Positions 36,716-45,445 are shown, counted from the stretch's first letter. The stretch is DNA of 64,000 nt from CAMDBL01 sp964498125 (GCA_964498125.1 CAZCGE010000039.1:1-64000), one strand, 5' to 3'. Notes: generated by a model from the letters alone, not told the origin. Made by a program: numbers and translations.

Positions 36716-36785
36716 GCTGACCGACCTGACGATTTTGATCGACCCGACCTTTAGACAGTAGTGTGTCGCGTAAGTGCTGGGATGT

Positions 36786-37964
36786 CTATCGCATCAGCTC
36801 CTTCATCGCCTCGTCGAGCCCGCCGAGCGTCAGCGGATACATGCGGCCGTCCAGCATGTCGCGGACGAGCTTGATCGACGGCGTCCAGGACCAGTTGTCG
36901 GCGGGCACGGGGTTGAGCCAGACGCAGTGCTGGTAGATGTCTGAGACGCGGCGCAGCCAGATCGCGCCCGGCTCCTCGTTCATGTACTCCACCGAGCCGC
37001 CCGGCACCGTGATCTCGTAGGGGCTCATCGAGGCATCGCCGATGAAGATCACTTTGTAATCGGAAGGGTACTTGTGCAGCACGTCCCAGGTCGGCGTGCG
37101 CTGGGTGTGGCGGCGGTGGTTGTCCTTCCAGACGTAGTCGTACAGGCAGTTGTGGAAATAGAAGTATTCCAGGTGCTTGAACTCGCCGCGCGCCGCCGAG
37201 AACAACTCCTCGGCGGTCTTGATGTGCCAGTCCATCGAGCCGCCGACGTCGAAGAACATCAGCACCTTGACGGCGTTGCGACGCTCGGGGCGCAGGTGGA
37301 TGTCGAGGTAGCCCTTGTGCGCGGTGCCCTGGATGGTGCCGTCGAGGTCCAGCTCCTCGGCCGCGCCCTGGCGCGCGAATTTTCTGAGCCGCCGCAATGC
37401 CAGCTTGATGTTGCGCGTGCCGAGCTCGACGGTGTCGTCGAGATCCCGAAACTCGCGCTTGTCCCAGACCTTGACGGCGCGGAAATTGCGGTTGGTCTTC
37501 TGGCCGATGCGCACGCCTTCCGGATTGTAGCCGTCGGCGCCGAAGGGTGAGGTGCCGCCGGTGCCGATCCATTTCGAGCCGCCCTGGTGGCGGCCCTTCT
37601 GCTCGGCCAGCCGCTTCTTCAATTCCTCCATGATCTTGTCCCAGCTGCCGAGCGCCGCGACCTTCTTCTTGTCCTCCTCGCTGAGATAGAGCTGGTTGAG
37701 CGAGCGCAGCCACTCTTCGGGGATCTGCGCCGTCTCAGTAGTCTCGCTCATCAGTTCCAGGCCCTTGAAGACATGGCCGAACACCTGGTCGAACTTGTCC
37801 AGATGCCGCTCGTCCTTCACCAGCGCGGCGCGCGACAGATAGTAGAAATCCTCCACCTTCTGGCTGGCGAGATCGGCGCCGAGCGCCTGCATCAGCGTCA
37901 GGTACTCCTTCAGCGTGACGGGGATTTTTGCCGACTTCAGCTCGTGGAAGAAGGTGGTGAACAT
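36786..37964 (-). CDS. VWA domain protein, CoxE/YehP-like
   Basis: A 392-residue cytoplasmic protein. The N-terminal half is helical (MFTTFFHELKSAKIPVTLKEYLTLM opening). The C-terminal von Willebrand A fold has a MIDAS-like FFDVGGSMDWH motif (about residue 230) and FIGDASMSPYE. In this family VWA proteins usually work with a MoxR-type AAA ATPase as a metal-insertion or maturation chaperone; no MoxR gene is in the window. The last 40 codons occur again at 34676-34807. The methyltransferase gene ends 11 bases upstream. Confidence 0.8.
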   Translation of the reverse strand: MFTTFFHELKSAKIPVTLKEYLTLMQALGADLASQKVEDFYYLSRAALVKDERHLDKFDQVFGHVFKGLELMSETTETAQIPEEWLRSLNQLYLSEEDKKKVAALGSWDKIMEELKKRLAEQKGRHQGGSKWIGTGGTSPFGADGYNPEGVRIGQKTNRNFRAVKVWDKREFRDLDDTVELGTRNIKLALRRLRKFARQGAAEELDLDGTIQGTAHKGYLDIHLRPERRNAVKVLMFFDVGGSMDWHIKTAEELFSAARGEFKHLEYFYFHNCLYDYVWKDNHRRHTQRTPTWDVLHKYPSDYKVIFIGDASMSPYEITVPGGSVEYMNEEPGAIWLRRVSDIYQHCVWLNPVPADNWSWTPSIKLVRDMLDGRMYPLTLGGLDEAMKELMR

Positions 37965-37974
37965 GGGGGGAGGC

Positions 37975-38712
37975 TCACCCCTTCTTCCGCAGCACATTCA
38001 CCCGGCTGACCTGATCGAACACGAGCTGGCCATTCTCGCGCTGGGCTGAGCCCTCGAAGCGGCGGCGGATCTCGTCCTTATGCTGCTCGAATAGGGCGCC
38101 GCGCTTGGCATCGCGCGCGATCTGGTCGTCGGCCCACTCCTCCAGACTCGTGAAGCCACGCCGCGCCCGGTAGAGTCGCTCGGTGTGCGGCGCCAGGCCA
38201 ACGCTCGCCGCAAGGCGCAGGCACCGATAGGCCTCTGTGCGAATATCGGTCTCGTCGTTGACCAGGCGCGTTGCCTCGAAATAGGTGCCCGAGGGCACCG
38301 GCTCCATGACGTAGACCAGACCGCCGGGCTTGACCACGCGTGCAGCCTCGGCCAGTGCCTGGTCCATGCCGGGGATGTGGTGCAGGGAATTGGAGAAGAC
38401 GACGACGTCGAAGCTCTTGTCCGCGAAGGGCATGGCTTCGGCGCTGCCGACCTGGAAGTCGATGTCGAGGCCCTTCTTTTTCGCGGCCTCCCGCGCCGCG
38501 ACAATGTCCTTCGCTTTCACGTCCAGCCCGGCGAGGCGCTGGAACAGTGGCGCCATCAGCCAGGTGAACGGACCCGCGCCGCAGCCGACGTCGAGCGCGC
38601 TGTGTCCCTTGCCGCCGAGCAACTCCCTGACGATCTCGGCGTGGCTCGACAAGGACAGCGCGGCGATTTCCCGCGCGCTCGGTTTCATGGCGCGACGGAT
38701 GGCTTCGTCCAT
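37975..38712 (-). CDS. Class I SAM-dependent methyltransferase
   Basis: A 245-residue methyltransferase of the Methyltransf_11 type. SAM motif I is ALDVGCGAGPFTW (about 39-51), motif II GSAEAMPFADKSFDVVVFSNSLHHI, and a GGLVYVMEPV strand follows. Substrate unknown. ATG 38712 (MDEAIRRAMKP) is preferred; 38751 would add 13 residues without conserved features. It lies directly upstream of the VWA gene on the same strand and may be co-transcribed with it. Confidence 0.82.
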   Translation of the reverse strand: MDEAIRRAMKPSAREIAALSLSSHAEIVRELLGGKGHSALDVGCGAGPFTWLMAPLFQRLAGLDVKAKDIVAAREAAKKKGLDIDFQVGSAEAMPFADKSFDVVVFSNSLHHIPGMDQALAEAARVVKPGGLVYVMEPVPSGTYFEATRLVNDETDIRTEAYRCLRLAASVGLAPHTERLYRARRGFTSLEEWADDQIARDAKRGALFEQHKDEIRRRFEGSAQRENGQLVFDQVSRVNVLRKKG

Positions 38713-38877
38713 GGCGGGGATCCTGGGGCTGGAGAAAGGGCAGACGAACATCGCGCGGGGCGAGGTGGATGGTCAAGGTCGCTGGTCTTGACCGGGCCAG
38801 GCACGGACGCGATAGTGGGGGCGCGATTGCGTGAGCCTCATTCATGTATCAGAAAATTGCATCGGGTGGGAGGCGGT

Positions 38878-39480
38878 ATGGTCGGCGATAGTGCGATCGG
38901 GCGGTGGCCGTCGCCGCGGCGGATTTTGGCGGGCGTGATGCTGCTGGCCGCGCCGATGAGCGCGGTGCTGGCCCTATTCCCGGCCACCGCGCGCGCCCAG
39001 ATGCCGCCAACACCCCAGCAGATCTGCCAACTGGCGGTGCAGGCCTCACAGCAAGGCGGCCCAGGCGTCGCCTCGGTGTATGGCCAGCAGTTGCTGCAAT
39101 TGATTTATCAACAGACCGGCGGCACCGGTGTATACATGCCGCTGGTGCAGCTGGGCCAAATCGTCAACATTTTCATCGGCGGGGTCAATCATTTGCCCAA
39201 CGGCACGTTCATTTCCTGTCGAGTGATGCACGTCAACGGCTATTCCGACTGGCAGATCGGCTTTTCAGCGTACTCGCAACGCATTGAGAACAGCACATTC
39301 ATGCCCTACTGGACCGCGGGCCAGACGCTGCCGCCGCAGCAGCCGCCATCGCCGAAACAGCCAACTGGCCCTGCGGCCAGCGTGCCGCCGATCCAGCAGC
39401 AGACCGGCAAGCCACCGACTCCGCAGCCTGTTGCGCCGTCCCAGTCAGAAGCGTGCAAGAAGTTCCCCAATCTGTGTTGA
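38878..39480 (+). CDS. Exported protein of unknown function, Pro/Gln-rich C-terminus
   Basis: Encodes 200 residues with a long signal peptide (about 1-41, ending ATARA-QMPP) and a GGGAGG ribosome site. The mature domain (42-150) contains LYQQTGGTGVYMPLVQLGQIVNIFI-like hydrophobic and Gln-rich segments and a single Cys (FISCRVM); the C-terminal 50 residues are Pro/Gln-rich and end in CKKFPNLC. The family is not recognised. It shares a strand with the HEFGH peptidase 12 bases downstream and is probably co-expressed with it. Confidence 0.65.
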   Translation: MVGDSAIGRWPSPRRILAGVMLLAAPMSAVLALFPATARAQMPPTPQQICQLAVQASQQGGPGVASVYGQQLLQLIYQQTGGTGVYMPLVQLGQIVNIFIGGVNHLPNGTFISCRVMHVNGYSDWQIGFSAYSQRIENSTFMPYWTAGQTLPPQQPPSPKQPTGPAASVPPIQQQTGKPPTPQPVAPSQSEACKKFPNLC

Positions 39481-39492
39481 GGAGCCAGCGCC

Positions 39493-40254
39493 ATGCCAAC
39501 CCGTCGTGAGGTCGTGCTCGCAGGTGCGTTGCAGTTGGCGTTCTTGCCGGGCTTGGGTTGTAGCTTGGCATGCGCCGCGGCCACGCAGACGCGCGGCTGC
39601 CTCATGCCGCAAACGCAAGTGCAAGCCTCGCTGCGCGGCGCGCGACGGCTGGCCTTCAAGGCCGACGAAACCAGCACTACGTCAGGCGATCGCGATTTCG
39701 ATCGTGCGCTGGCGCAGACGCTCGCCTACCTCAGCGACCAGTTCGACGTGCTGCCGGGCTTTGCCTTCCTGCAGGATGCCGGCTCGCCCAATGCCTATGC
39801 CTCCACGTCGCAGGCGCTGGGCCGCAAGGACGGCTCGGTGATGTTCGGCCTGAAGCTGCTCGAGCGCACACTGAAACTGCCCGAGCACCCCGACGCTCAC
39901 GTTGCCGCCATCTGCGCGCATGAGTTCGGCCATATCTGCCAGTTCAAGTTGAATGTCGTCGCCCGGCTCGAGAAAGGTTTCAGCACGGGCAAGCGCGTCG
40001 AGCTGCATGCTGATTATCTCGCCGGGTTCTATGCCGGCTTGCGGCGGCGCGAGCGGCGCGATTTCCCCGCCGCCGTTGTGGCGCTCGCCCAATACAATCT
40101 CGGCGACGATGCCACCAACGAGCCCGACCATCACGGCACCCCCGACGAGCGCGGCCGTGCCGTGGTCGAAGGCTACAAGGCCGCCTTCGAGCGCGGCGAG
40201 AGCTTCAAGGCGGCGTTCGAGAAGGGCGTCGCCTATGCGGTGGGGCTGAAGTAG
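39493..40254 (+). CDS. Exported zinc metallopeptidase-like protein (HEFGH)
   Basis: A 253-residue protein with an N-terminal export signal containing twin arginines (TRREVVLAGALQLAF), a possible Tat or Sec signal ending near residue 29. The zinc motif HEFGH is near residue 142, and the third ligand may be Glu in VELHADYLAGFYAG, a gluzincin pattern similar to the YpfJ-type neutral zinc peptidases. Conserved YAS/GSVMFGLKLL precedes the helix. Likely periplasmic. Substrate unknown; the exported protein encoded 12 bases upstream is a candidate. Confidence 0.75.
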   Translation: MPTRREVVLAGALQLAFLPGLGCSLACAAATQTRGCLMPQTQVQASLRGARRLAFKADETSTTSGDRDFDRALAQTLAYLSDQFDVLPGFAFLQDAGSPNAYASTSQALGRKDGSVMFGLKLLERTLKLPEHPDAHVAAICAHEFGHICQFKLNVVARLEKGFSTGKRVELHADYLAGFYAGLRRRERRDFPAAVVALAQYNLGDDATNEPDHHGTPDERGRAVVEGYKAAFERGESFKAAFEKGVAYAVGLK

Positions 40255-40262
40255 GTTGCCCC

Positions 40263-41042
40263 TCAATCCAGCATCGCCACCGCGCGCGTCCAGCCGCCCG
40301 AGGCGCCCTTGATCTTGCAGGGGAAACAGGCGACCGTGAACCCGGTGGCCGGCAGCGTTTCCAGATGCAGCAGCTTCTCCATGTGGCAGTAGGGCTGCTC
40401 GATGCCGGCGTAGTGGCCTTGCCAGATGATCTTTGGATCGCGCGTTGTCTCCCAGGCCTTGGCCATGTGGAAGAACGGCACATCCCATCCCCAGGCGTCG
40501 ATGCCGCAGACGCGCACGCCGCGGCTGGTCAGATACAGCGTCGCCTCGCGGCCCATGCCGATGCCGGCGGTCATGTATTCGGGCGTGCCGATGCATTCTG
40601 AAGCCCGCGTGTTGACCAGCACGATGTCGAACGGGGCCAACTCATGGCCAATGCGCTGCAATTCCGCCTCGACCTCGGCCGCGGTGACGATGTGCCCATC
40701 GGGCAGGCGGCGAAAATCGAGTTTGACGCCCGGGCGCAAGCACCAGTCGAGCGGGATCTCGTCGATCGTCGCCATGCGCTTGCCGGTCTTGTCCTTGGAA
40801 TGGAAGTGGTAGGGCGCATCCAGATGCGTGCCGTTGTGGGTGACGAGCGTGATCTTCTCCCAGGCCCAGCCCTCGCCGTCCGGCAAGTCCTCGGGCTTCA
40901 GGCCCGGGAAGAACTTGCAGACCATCTCGGCGTTGTCCTTGTTGGTGAAATACTCGATCTTGGGACGCATGATGTCGGGGTCCAGCACCGTCTCGTTGTC
41001 GAGCGTGGACGAGATATCGATGATCTTCGATGGCAACTGCAT
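40263..41042 (-). CDS. Cyclase family protein (kynurenine formamidase-like)
   Basis: A 259-residue metal-dependent hydrolase of the cyclase family. The signature HNGTHLDAPYHF (HxGTHxDxPxH, residues about 69-80) is intact, followed by VLVNTRASECIG and GIDAWGWDVPFF. Known relatives hydrolyse N-formylkynurenine or cyclic imides. No tryptophan-degradation genes are nearby, so the substrate is open. The gene converges with the HEFGH peptidase. Confidence 0.85.
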   Translation of the reverse strand: MQLPSKIIDISSTLDNETVLDPDIMRPKIEYFTNKDNAEMVCKFFPGLKPEDLPDGEGWAWEKITLVTHNGTHLDAPYHFHSKDKTGKRMATIDEIPLDWCLRPGVKLDFRRLPDGHIVTAAEVEAELQRIGHELAPFDIVLVNTRASECIGTPEYMTAGIGMGREATLYLTSRGVRVCGIDAWGWDVPFFHMAKAWETTRDPKIIWQGHYAGIEQPYCHMEKLLHLETLPATGFTVACFPCKIKGASGGWTRAVAMLD

Positions 41043-41220
41043 GGGGATTTCCTCGCGAGATGGCCGGTTGGTTGAGGCGATATTTCAGTGCGAGGTGCCA
41101 TCAATGAGCGATGCCGTCAACGCTCGCCGCGCAAGCTGATCCTTGGCGCTGTCATGCGTGCCGCTGCTGGCGTAAGCTTGCCGCTGGTCGATACATCGCC
41201 AGCAACTGGAGACGCCCGAC

Positions 41221-41937
41221 ATGATCTTTGAACGCCGCGCCTATCAATTCCGTCCCGGCATGATCGAGGCGTTCTGGAAGGCGCAGGAGGACTGGAATAC
41301 GCCCGACGTCTACGGCGTGGTTCTCGATCACAACCTGTCGTATTTCTCGACGGTGGCCGGGCCGACCGACCAGGTGATCCAGCTCTACCGCTTCCAGTCG
41401 CTCGATCACTGGCGGGCGTGCTACGAGCAATACTACCGCACGCAGAAGCTCGATTATTTCCAGCTGGTGCGGCCGTGCATGATCCGGCAGGAAAACGGCT
41501 TCTACATTGCCCCGCCCGTCGCCGAGCTGGCCGAGCATTTTACCGCCGAGAAACCGCGGCTGCCCGAGCGCGTGGCGGCGGCGGCCGTCAAGGACCCTGG
41601 CGGGCTCTGCGTGGTCGAGACGATGATGGATTTTTTTCCCGGCGGTCTCGTGGCCTATTGGGAGGCAGCGCGCAAGCATGGTATCGCCAGCGAAGAAATG
41701 GACCGGCCGCACCGCATGGCCGTGCTGGTGTCGCTGGTCGGCCGCATTCACCGTGTCATCCAGTATCACGGTTTTTCGTCGATGGAGGACGCGCAGCGGC
41801 ACAAGGCCAAGCGGAATGCTGATGCGGGATGGCGCGACTTCACCGAAAGCTACCAGCGGTTCGTGGCTGACACCCAGACCGCCTTCCTCCGGCCGGCGCC
41901 GATCCCGCGCATGCGTACGCTGTTTAGGTCGGAGTGA
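41221..41937 (+). CDS. NIPSNAP family protein
   Basis: A 238-residue protein with two NIPSNAP-like halves: MIFERRAYQFRPG...FSTVAGPTDQVIQLYRFQSLDHW (1-65) and LCVVETMMDFFPGG...RIHRVIQYHGFSSMED (about 125-195). It is distinct in sequence from the NIPSNAP protein at 13107 but has the same tandem design. The TGA stop lies inside a dispersed repeat arm (41924-41934). Function unknown. Confidence 0.82.
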   Translation: MIFERRAYQFRPGMIEAFWKAQEDWNTPDVYGVVLDHNLSYFSTVAGPTDQVIQLYRFQSLDHWRACYEQYYRTQKLDYFQLVRPCMIRQENGFYIAPPVAELAEHFTAEKPRLPERVAAAAVKDPGGLCVVETMMDFFPGGLVAYWEAARKHGIASEEMDRPHRMAVLVSLVGRIHRVIQYHGFSSMEDAQRHKAKRNADAGWRDFTESYQRFVADTQTAFLRPAPIPRMRTLFRSE

Positions 41938-42051
41938 CCCCGGACACTTGATCCGGGGGAGGTCCGACAGCGTCGGCGCGTCCCGTCGGAACTCGGCCGG
42001 TTTTTTACGTTGCATGCCTCCGGCATGACGGGCGGCCTCGCTCCGACCTAA
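41924..42051. repeat. Inverted repeat between converging NIPSNAP and antitoxin genes
   Basis: A 128-base element whose 11-base ends are perfect inverted copies (TTAGGTCGGAG at 41924-41934, CTCCGACCTAA at 42041-42051). Inside, CCCCGGA/TCCGGGG forms another hairpin. Both flanking genes end in its arms: the NIPSNAP stop lies in the left and the antitoxin stop (42048-42050) in the right arm. It could terminate both transcripts. Confidence 0.7.
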
Positions 42052-42425
42052 GCTACCACCTCGGGCAGCCGCGTCGCCTGGGGGGCCCGCTCGATCGCAC
42101 GCAGATAGGCCAGCTCAACCGGGCCCGGCTCCGCCTCGTGCCGCTCCCAGGCCTGCAGCGTGCCGAGCGGAATGCCGTAGGCCGCGGCAAATCCCGCCTG
42201 CGACATGGCGAGTTTCTGGCGGATGAACTTCGCCGGCGAAATGCGGCGCATGCGCGCCAGTCGCTCCTTCGAGATCGGCGGGTTGTCGGGATCGGTGAGC
42301 GCGCGGGCTGTCACTTCGTCATCGGTCATCGCGTCGAGGCGCGCCCAATTCTCGGGCGTCATGCCGAACTCGTCTTTCACCCGAGGCGGTCGCTTAGATT
42401 TGCGTGAAGTAGCGGTCTTGCTCAT
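42048..42425 (-). CDS. BrnA-type helix-turn-helix antitoxin
   Basis: A 125-residue DNA-binding antitoxin. The N-terminus is basic, followed by MTPENWARLDAMTDDEVTARALTDPDNPP, typical of antitoxins partnered with BrnT, and a Xre-like helix-turn-helix MSQAGFAAAYGIPLGTLQAWERHEAEPGP. It overlaps the 3' end of the BrnT remnant. In type II systems it neutralises the toxin and represses the operon; here the toxin reading frame is broken (see 42394-42660), so the antitoxin stands alone. Confidence 0.8.
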   Translation of the reverse strand: MSKTATSRKSKRPPRVKDEFGMTPENWARLDAMTDDEVTARALTDPDNPPISKERLARMRRISPAKFIRQKLAMSQAGFAAAYGIPLGTLQAWERHEAEPGPVELAYLRAIERAPQATRLPEVVA

Positions 42426-42660
42426 GCCGGTTGGCCTTTCGTGCCGAGATGATGCGGATGCGCGGGCCGCGCTGGACGTGAATGACGAGGAGCACCCGCT
42501 CCCTGGCCATGCCGAATCGCAGTCAACGCTCTTCGTCAGGGTCGTCGTCGGGCTCGTCGAACGAGAGCGGGTCGACGAAAACCCGCCGTGCCCCTTCGAA
42601 GCTGACCCTGTGCTTGCGCAAGTTGCTGGCCAGGGCAATGCAATTCTCCCTCTCCCCATC
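42394..42660 (-). pseudogene. brnT: BrnT toxin remnant with in-frame stop
   Basis: On the minus strand the frame reads SNLRKHRVSFEGARRVFVDPLSFDEPDDDPDEER and, after a TGA at 42523-42525, continues with RIRIISARKANRHEQDRYF to a TAA at 42394. That is the BrnT ribonuclease order; the stop replaces the conserved Trp (TGG to TGA). The N-terminus before SNLRKH is also damaged: the expected FEWD-like start is only recognisable in another frame, suggesting a one-base indel. The toxin should therefore be inactive. Confidence 0.8.
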
Positions 42661-42725
42661 GCGTTCCCCGAAGCCGCGCCGCGCGATACGCTCGCCACCT
42701 CCCGAGCGGTTGAAGGCGCGGCTAT

Positions 42726-42764
42726 CCGGGATCTTCACCGTTCTGAGGCGGGTGAAGATCCCGG
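42726..42764. repeat. Perfect 14-bp inverted repeat upstream of the BrnT remnant
   Basis: Arms CCGGGATCTTCACC and GGTGAAGATCCCGG, loop 11 bases, no T-run. It lies just upstream of the BrnT remnant on the minus strand and could be an antitoxin operator or a REP-type hairpin. Confidence 0.7.
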
Positions 42765-42948
42765 CTTCTCTCCGCTCGCGCCGTGAGCGGCGCGGCTGCG
42801 GCCGGGAAGGCGAGAGGAGAGGACGCGCAGGGGGAAGAACTGAAACGTCCCGCGGGAAAGCGGGGAGAAGGCGGCCAATGTCGCCCTGCGGACCGTGGAT
42901 AACTGCTACGAATCACCCATTGTCCACCCGACATAGGAGGCTGTGGGA

Positions 42949-44802
42949 ATGGGTGCGGCTCTGAAACTGCCGGGCGGCGGTGACGCGGAAGCGACAGCGG
43001 CGTTCCTCGGCGTCGGCGTCTCGGCGCGGGGCTTGGCGTGGCGGGATCGCTTGCTGCCGGCCATGCACAATATCGCCGGCGCCATCAGTCAGCGGCACGG
43101 GCTGCCGGAGATCCTGGGGCGCGTGCTGGCGGCACGCGGCGTCGGCCTCGACGACGTGGCAGTGGTGCTCGAGCCCTCGCTCAAGGCGCTGATGCCCGAT
43201 CCGAGCACGCTGCGCGACATGGACAAGGCCGCGAGCCGGCTAGCCGACGCCATCGTCGCCGGCCAGACCGTGGCTGTGTTTGGCGATTACGACGTCGATG
43301 GCGCCTGTTCGGCCGCCTTGCTGCAGCGGTTTCTGGCGCATCATGGCGTCCGCGCGCGCATCTACATCCCCGATCGCATTTTCGAGGGCTACGGGCCCAA
43401 TGCAACGGCCATCGAGGCCTTGGTGCAAGAGGGCGCCGGGTTGATCGTCACCGTCGATTGCGGCACCACCAGTTTCGAGCCGCTGGCGGTGGCACGCCAG
43501 TTGAACACCGACGTCATCGTCGTCGATCACCACCAGGCCGACGAGCGCCTGCCGGATGTGGCGGCCGTGGTCAATCCCAACCGCCAGGACGATGTCTCTG
43601 GTCTTGGCCACCTGTGCGCGGCGGGCGTGACGTTCATGGTGCTGGTGGCGACCGCGCGCGAATTGCGCCGCCGCGGCCACTACAAGGCCGATCTGCTGGA
43701 GCCAGATCTGCGCGAGCTGCTCGACCTGGTGGCGCTCGCCACCGTCTGCGATGTGGTGCCGCTGACCGGCCTCAATCGGGCCTACGTGACGCGCGGCCTG
43801 AAAGTCATGGGCCAGCGCCGCAACATCGGGCTCAGGGCGCTGTTCGATGCGGCCGGGCTCAACCAGGCGCCGACGCCCTATCACCTCGGCTTCGTGCTCG
43901 GGCCGCGGATCAATGCGGGGGGACGCATTGGCGATGCAGCGCTGGGCGCGCGTCTGCTGGCCGGCGACAACGAGATCGAGGCGGCGCGCATCGCCGTGCT
44001 GCTCGACAAGCTCAACAAGGAGCGCAAGGCGATCGAGACGCGCATGCTCGAGGAAGCGGTGGCGGAGGCCGATCGCATGCTCGATGCCGATCCCGAGCGC
44101 GGCCTCGTCCTGCTCGGCTCGGAGGCGTACCACAAGGGCGTCGTCGGGCTCGTCGCCAGCCGCCTGGTGGAGCGCTTTCGCCGGCCGGCCTGCGTGATTG
44201 CCTGGGAGCAGGCCAAGGCAGGCAAGGGTGGCGAGGGCACAGGTTCGCTGCGCTCCATCTCCGGCGTCGATATCGGTGGCGCCGTCCGGGCAGCGGTCGC
44301 CAGGGGGCTGCTGGTCAAGGGCGGTGGCCACGCCATGGCGGCGGGCTTGACGGTGGAGCGGGCGAAATTCGGCGACCTCGAAATCTTTCTCTCCGCCCAT
44401 GTGCGCGCCAGCGTGTCGAGCGCGATGGCCCGCGCCGGCCTCGACATCGACGGCGCACTGACGGCGGCGAGCGTCACTGAGGAGTTGATCGAGCTGCTCG
44501 AACGCGCTGGCCCCTACGGCCAGGGCAATCCGCAGCCGCGCTTCGCCTTCCCCGCGCACCGCGTCAAGTTCGCCAAGCCCGTCGGCGAGGCGCATCTGCG
44601 CTGCGTGCTGGAGGCCGGCGATGGCCGGCGGCTCGACGCGGTGGCGTTTCGCGCCATCGGCCAGCCGCTCGGTGATCTGCTGCTGGCGGCCGCGGGCGGC
44701 CTGCCTGTGCACGTGGCTGGCAACCTGCGCCGCGACACCTGGGGCGGCCGCAACCGCATCGAGCTGCACATCGAGGACGCCGCCGATCCGCGCCGGCAGT
44801 GA
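42949..44802 (+). CDS. recJ: Single-stranded-DNA-specific exonuclease RecJ
   Basis: A 617-residue 5'-3' ssDNA exonuclease of recombination and repair. DHH-domain motifs are FGDYDVDGACSAAL (about 104-117), VTVDCGTTS and VVDHHQADERLP; the DHHA1 part has LLVKGGGHAMAAGLTVE. The C-terminal OB fold ends the protein. The ATG at 42949 has AGGAGG 8 bases upstream, better than the GTG at 42943 with only 2. It converges with RidA across an inverted repeat (44803-44887). Confidence 0.96.
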   Translation: MGAALKLPGGGDAEATAAFLGVGVSARGLAWRDRLLPAMHNIAGAISQRHGLPEILGRVLAARGVGLDDVAVVLEPSLKALMPDPSTLRDMDKAASRLADAIVAGQTVAVFGDYDVDGACSAALLQRFLAHHGVRARIYIPDRIFEGYGPNATAIEALVQEGAGLIVTVDCGTTSFEPLAVARQLNTDVIVVDHHQADERLPDVAAVVNPNRQDDVSGLGHLCAAGVTFMVLVATARELRRRGHYKADLLEPDLRELLDLVALATVCDVVPLTGLNRAYVTRGLKVMGQRRNIGLRALFDAAGLNQAPTPYHLGFVLGPRINAGGRIGDAALGARLLAGDNEIEAARIAVLLDKLNKERKAIETRMLEEAVAEADRMLDADPERGLVLLGSEAYHKGVVGLVASRLVERFRRPACVIAWEQAKAGKGGEGTGSLRSISGVDIGGAVRAAVARGLLVKGGGHAMAAGLTVERAKFGDLEIFLSAHVRASVSSAMARAGLDIDGALTAASVTEELIELLERAGPYGQGNPQPRFAFPAHRVKFAKPVGEAHLRCVLEAGDGRRLDAVAFRAIGQPLGDLLLAAAGGLPVHVAGNLRRDTWGGRNRIELHIEDAADPRRQ

Positions 44803-44887
44803 GGTGTCTGACGCTCCGCGTCAGACACCAAGAACAGGTCTCGCGGATAGACCGAGCAACGGTGTCAGACGCAGAGCGTCAGACACC
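44803..44887. repeat. REP-like double hairpin between recJ and the RidA gene
   Basis: Directly after the recJ stop, GGTGTCTGACG-CTCCG-CGTCAGACACC forms an 11-bp stem with 5-base loop (44803-44829). A related unit at 44861-44887 ends in AGCGTCAGACACC, which can pair with the first arm, so the 85 bases form a BIME-like unit between convergent genes. It probably acts as a bidirectional terminator or mRNA stabiliser. Confidence 0.8.
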
Positions 44888-44893
44888 CCACTC

Positions 44894-45241
44894 CTACTTC
44901 GCCGCGACGACGGCGATCTCGACCAGCATGCGCGGATCGGCCAGCGACGCCGTGATGCAGGCGCGGCCCGGCAGGTTCTCACCGCCGGTCCAGGCGTTCC
45001 AGGCCTCGTTCATGGCGTCGCGGTTGCGGATGTCGGTGACCCAGATGGTCGCCGACACCGCCTTGCTCTTGTCGGTGCCGCACAGTTTAAGCAGCCGGTC
45101 GATCTCGGCCAGCACCTGCTGGGTCTGGCCCTTGACGTCCTTGCTGGGGTCGTCGGCGACGATACCCGCGGTGAAGACGAAGCCGTTGGCTTCCACCACC
45201 TTGGAGAGGATCTTGGATGGCTCGTGGCGTGTAATGGGCAT
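44894..45241 (-). CDS. RidA family protein (imine deaminase-like)
   Basis: A 115-residue RidA/YjgF protein. It has the usual core (ANGFVFTAGIVADDP...VLAEIDRLLKLCG) and a GRACITASLADPRMLVEI-like end; Arg in the PGRAC context fits the substrate-binding Arg of active RidA enzymes, which hydrolyse reactive 2-aminoacrylate or related imines. The second half differs from the canonical archetype, so it may be an Rid1-7 subgroup. Confidence 0.88.
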   Translation of the reverse strand: MPITRHEPSKILSKVVEANGFVFTAGIVADDPSKDVKGQTQQVLAEIDRLLKLCGTDKSKAVSATIWVTDIRNRDAMNEAWNAWTGGENLPGRACITASLADPRMLVEIAVVAAK

Positions 45242-45445
45242 GATGACTCCACAGGGTGAGATGCGAAAGGGTGTCTAACGGTCATAGCACGGCGCTGCTG
45301 TTGCCGACACTGGCGGCCGGCCACGCCAGCGTCATCCACCGCGACGGCGCCTGCGCACCAGCGACGGGCTTCCTGACGAATCAAAGTCCTGATAGGCGGT
45401 CGGGTGGTCCAAGGCGACCACGCGAGACGATGGAGTTGGTGCAGA

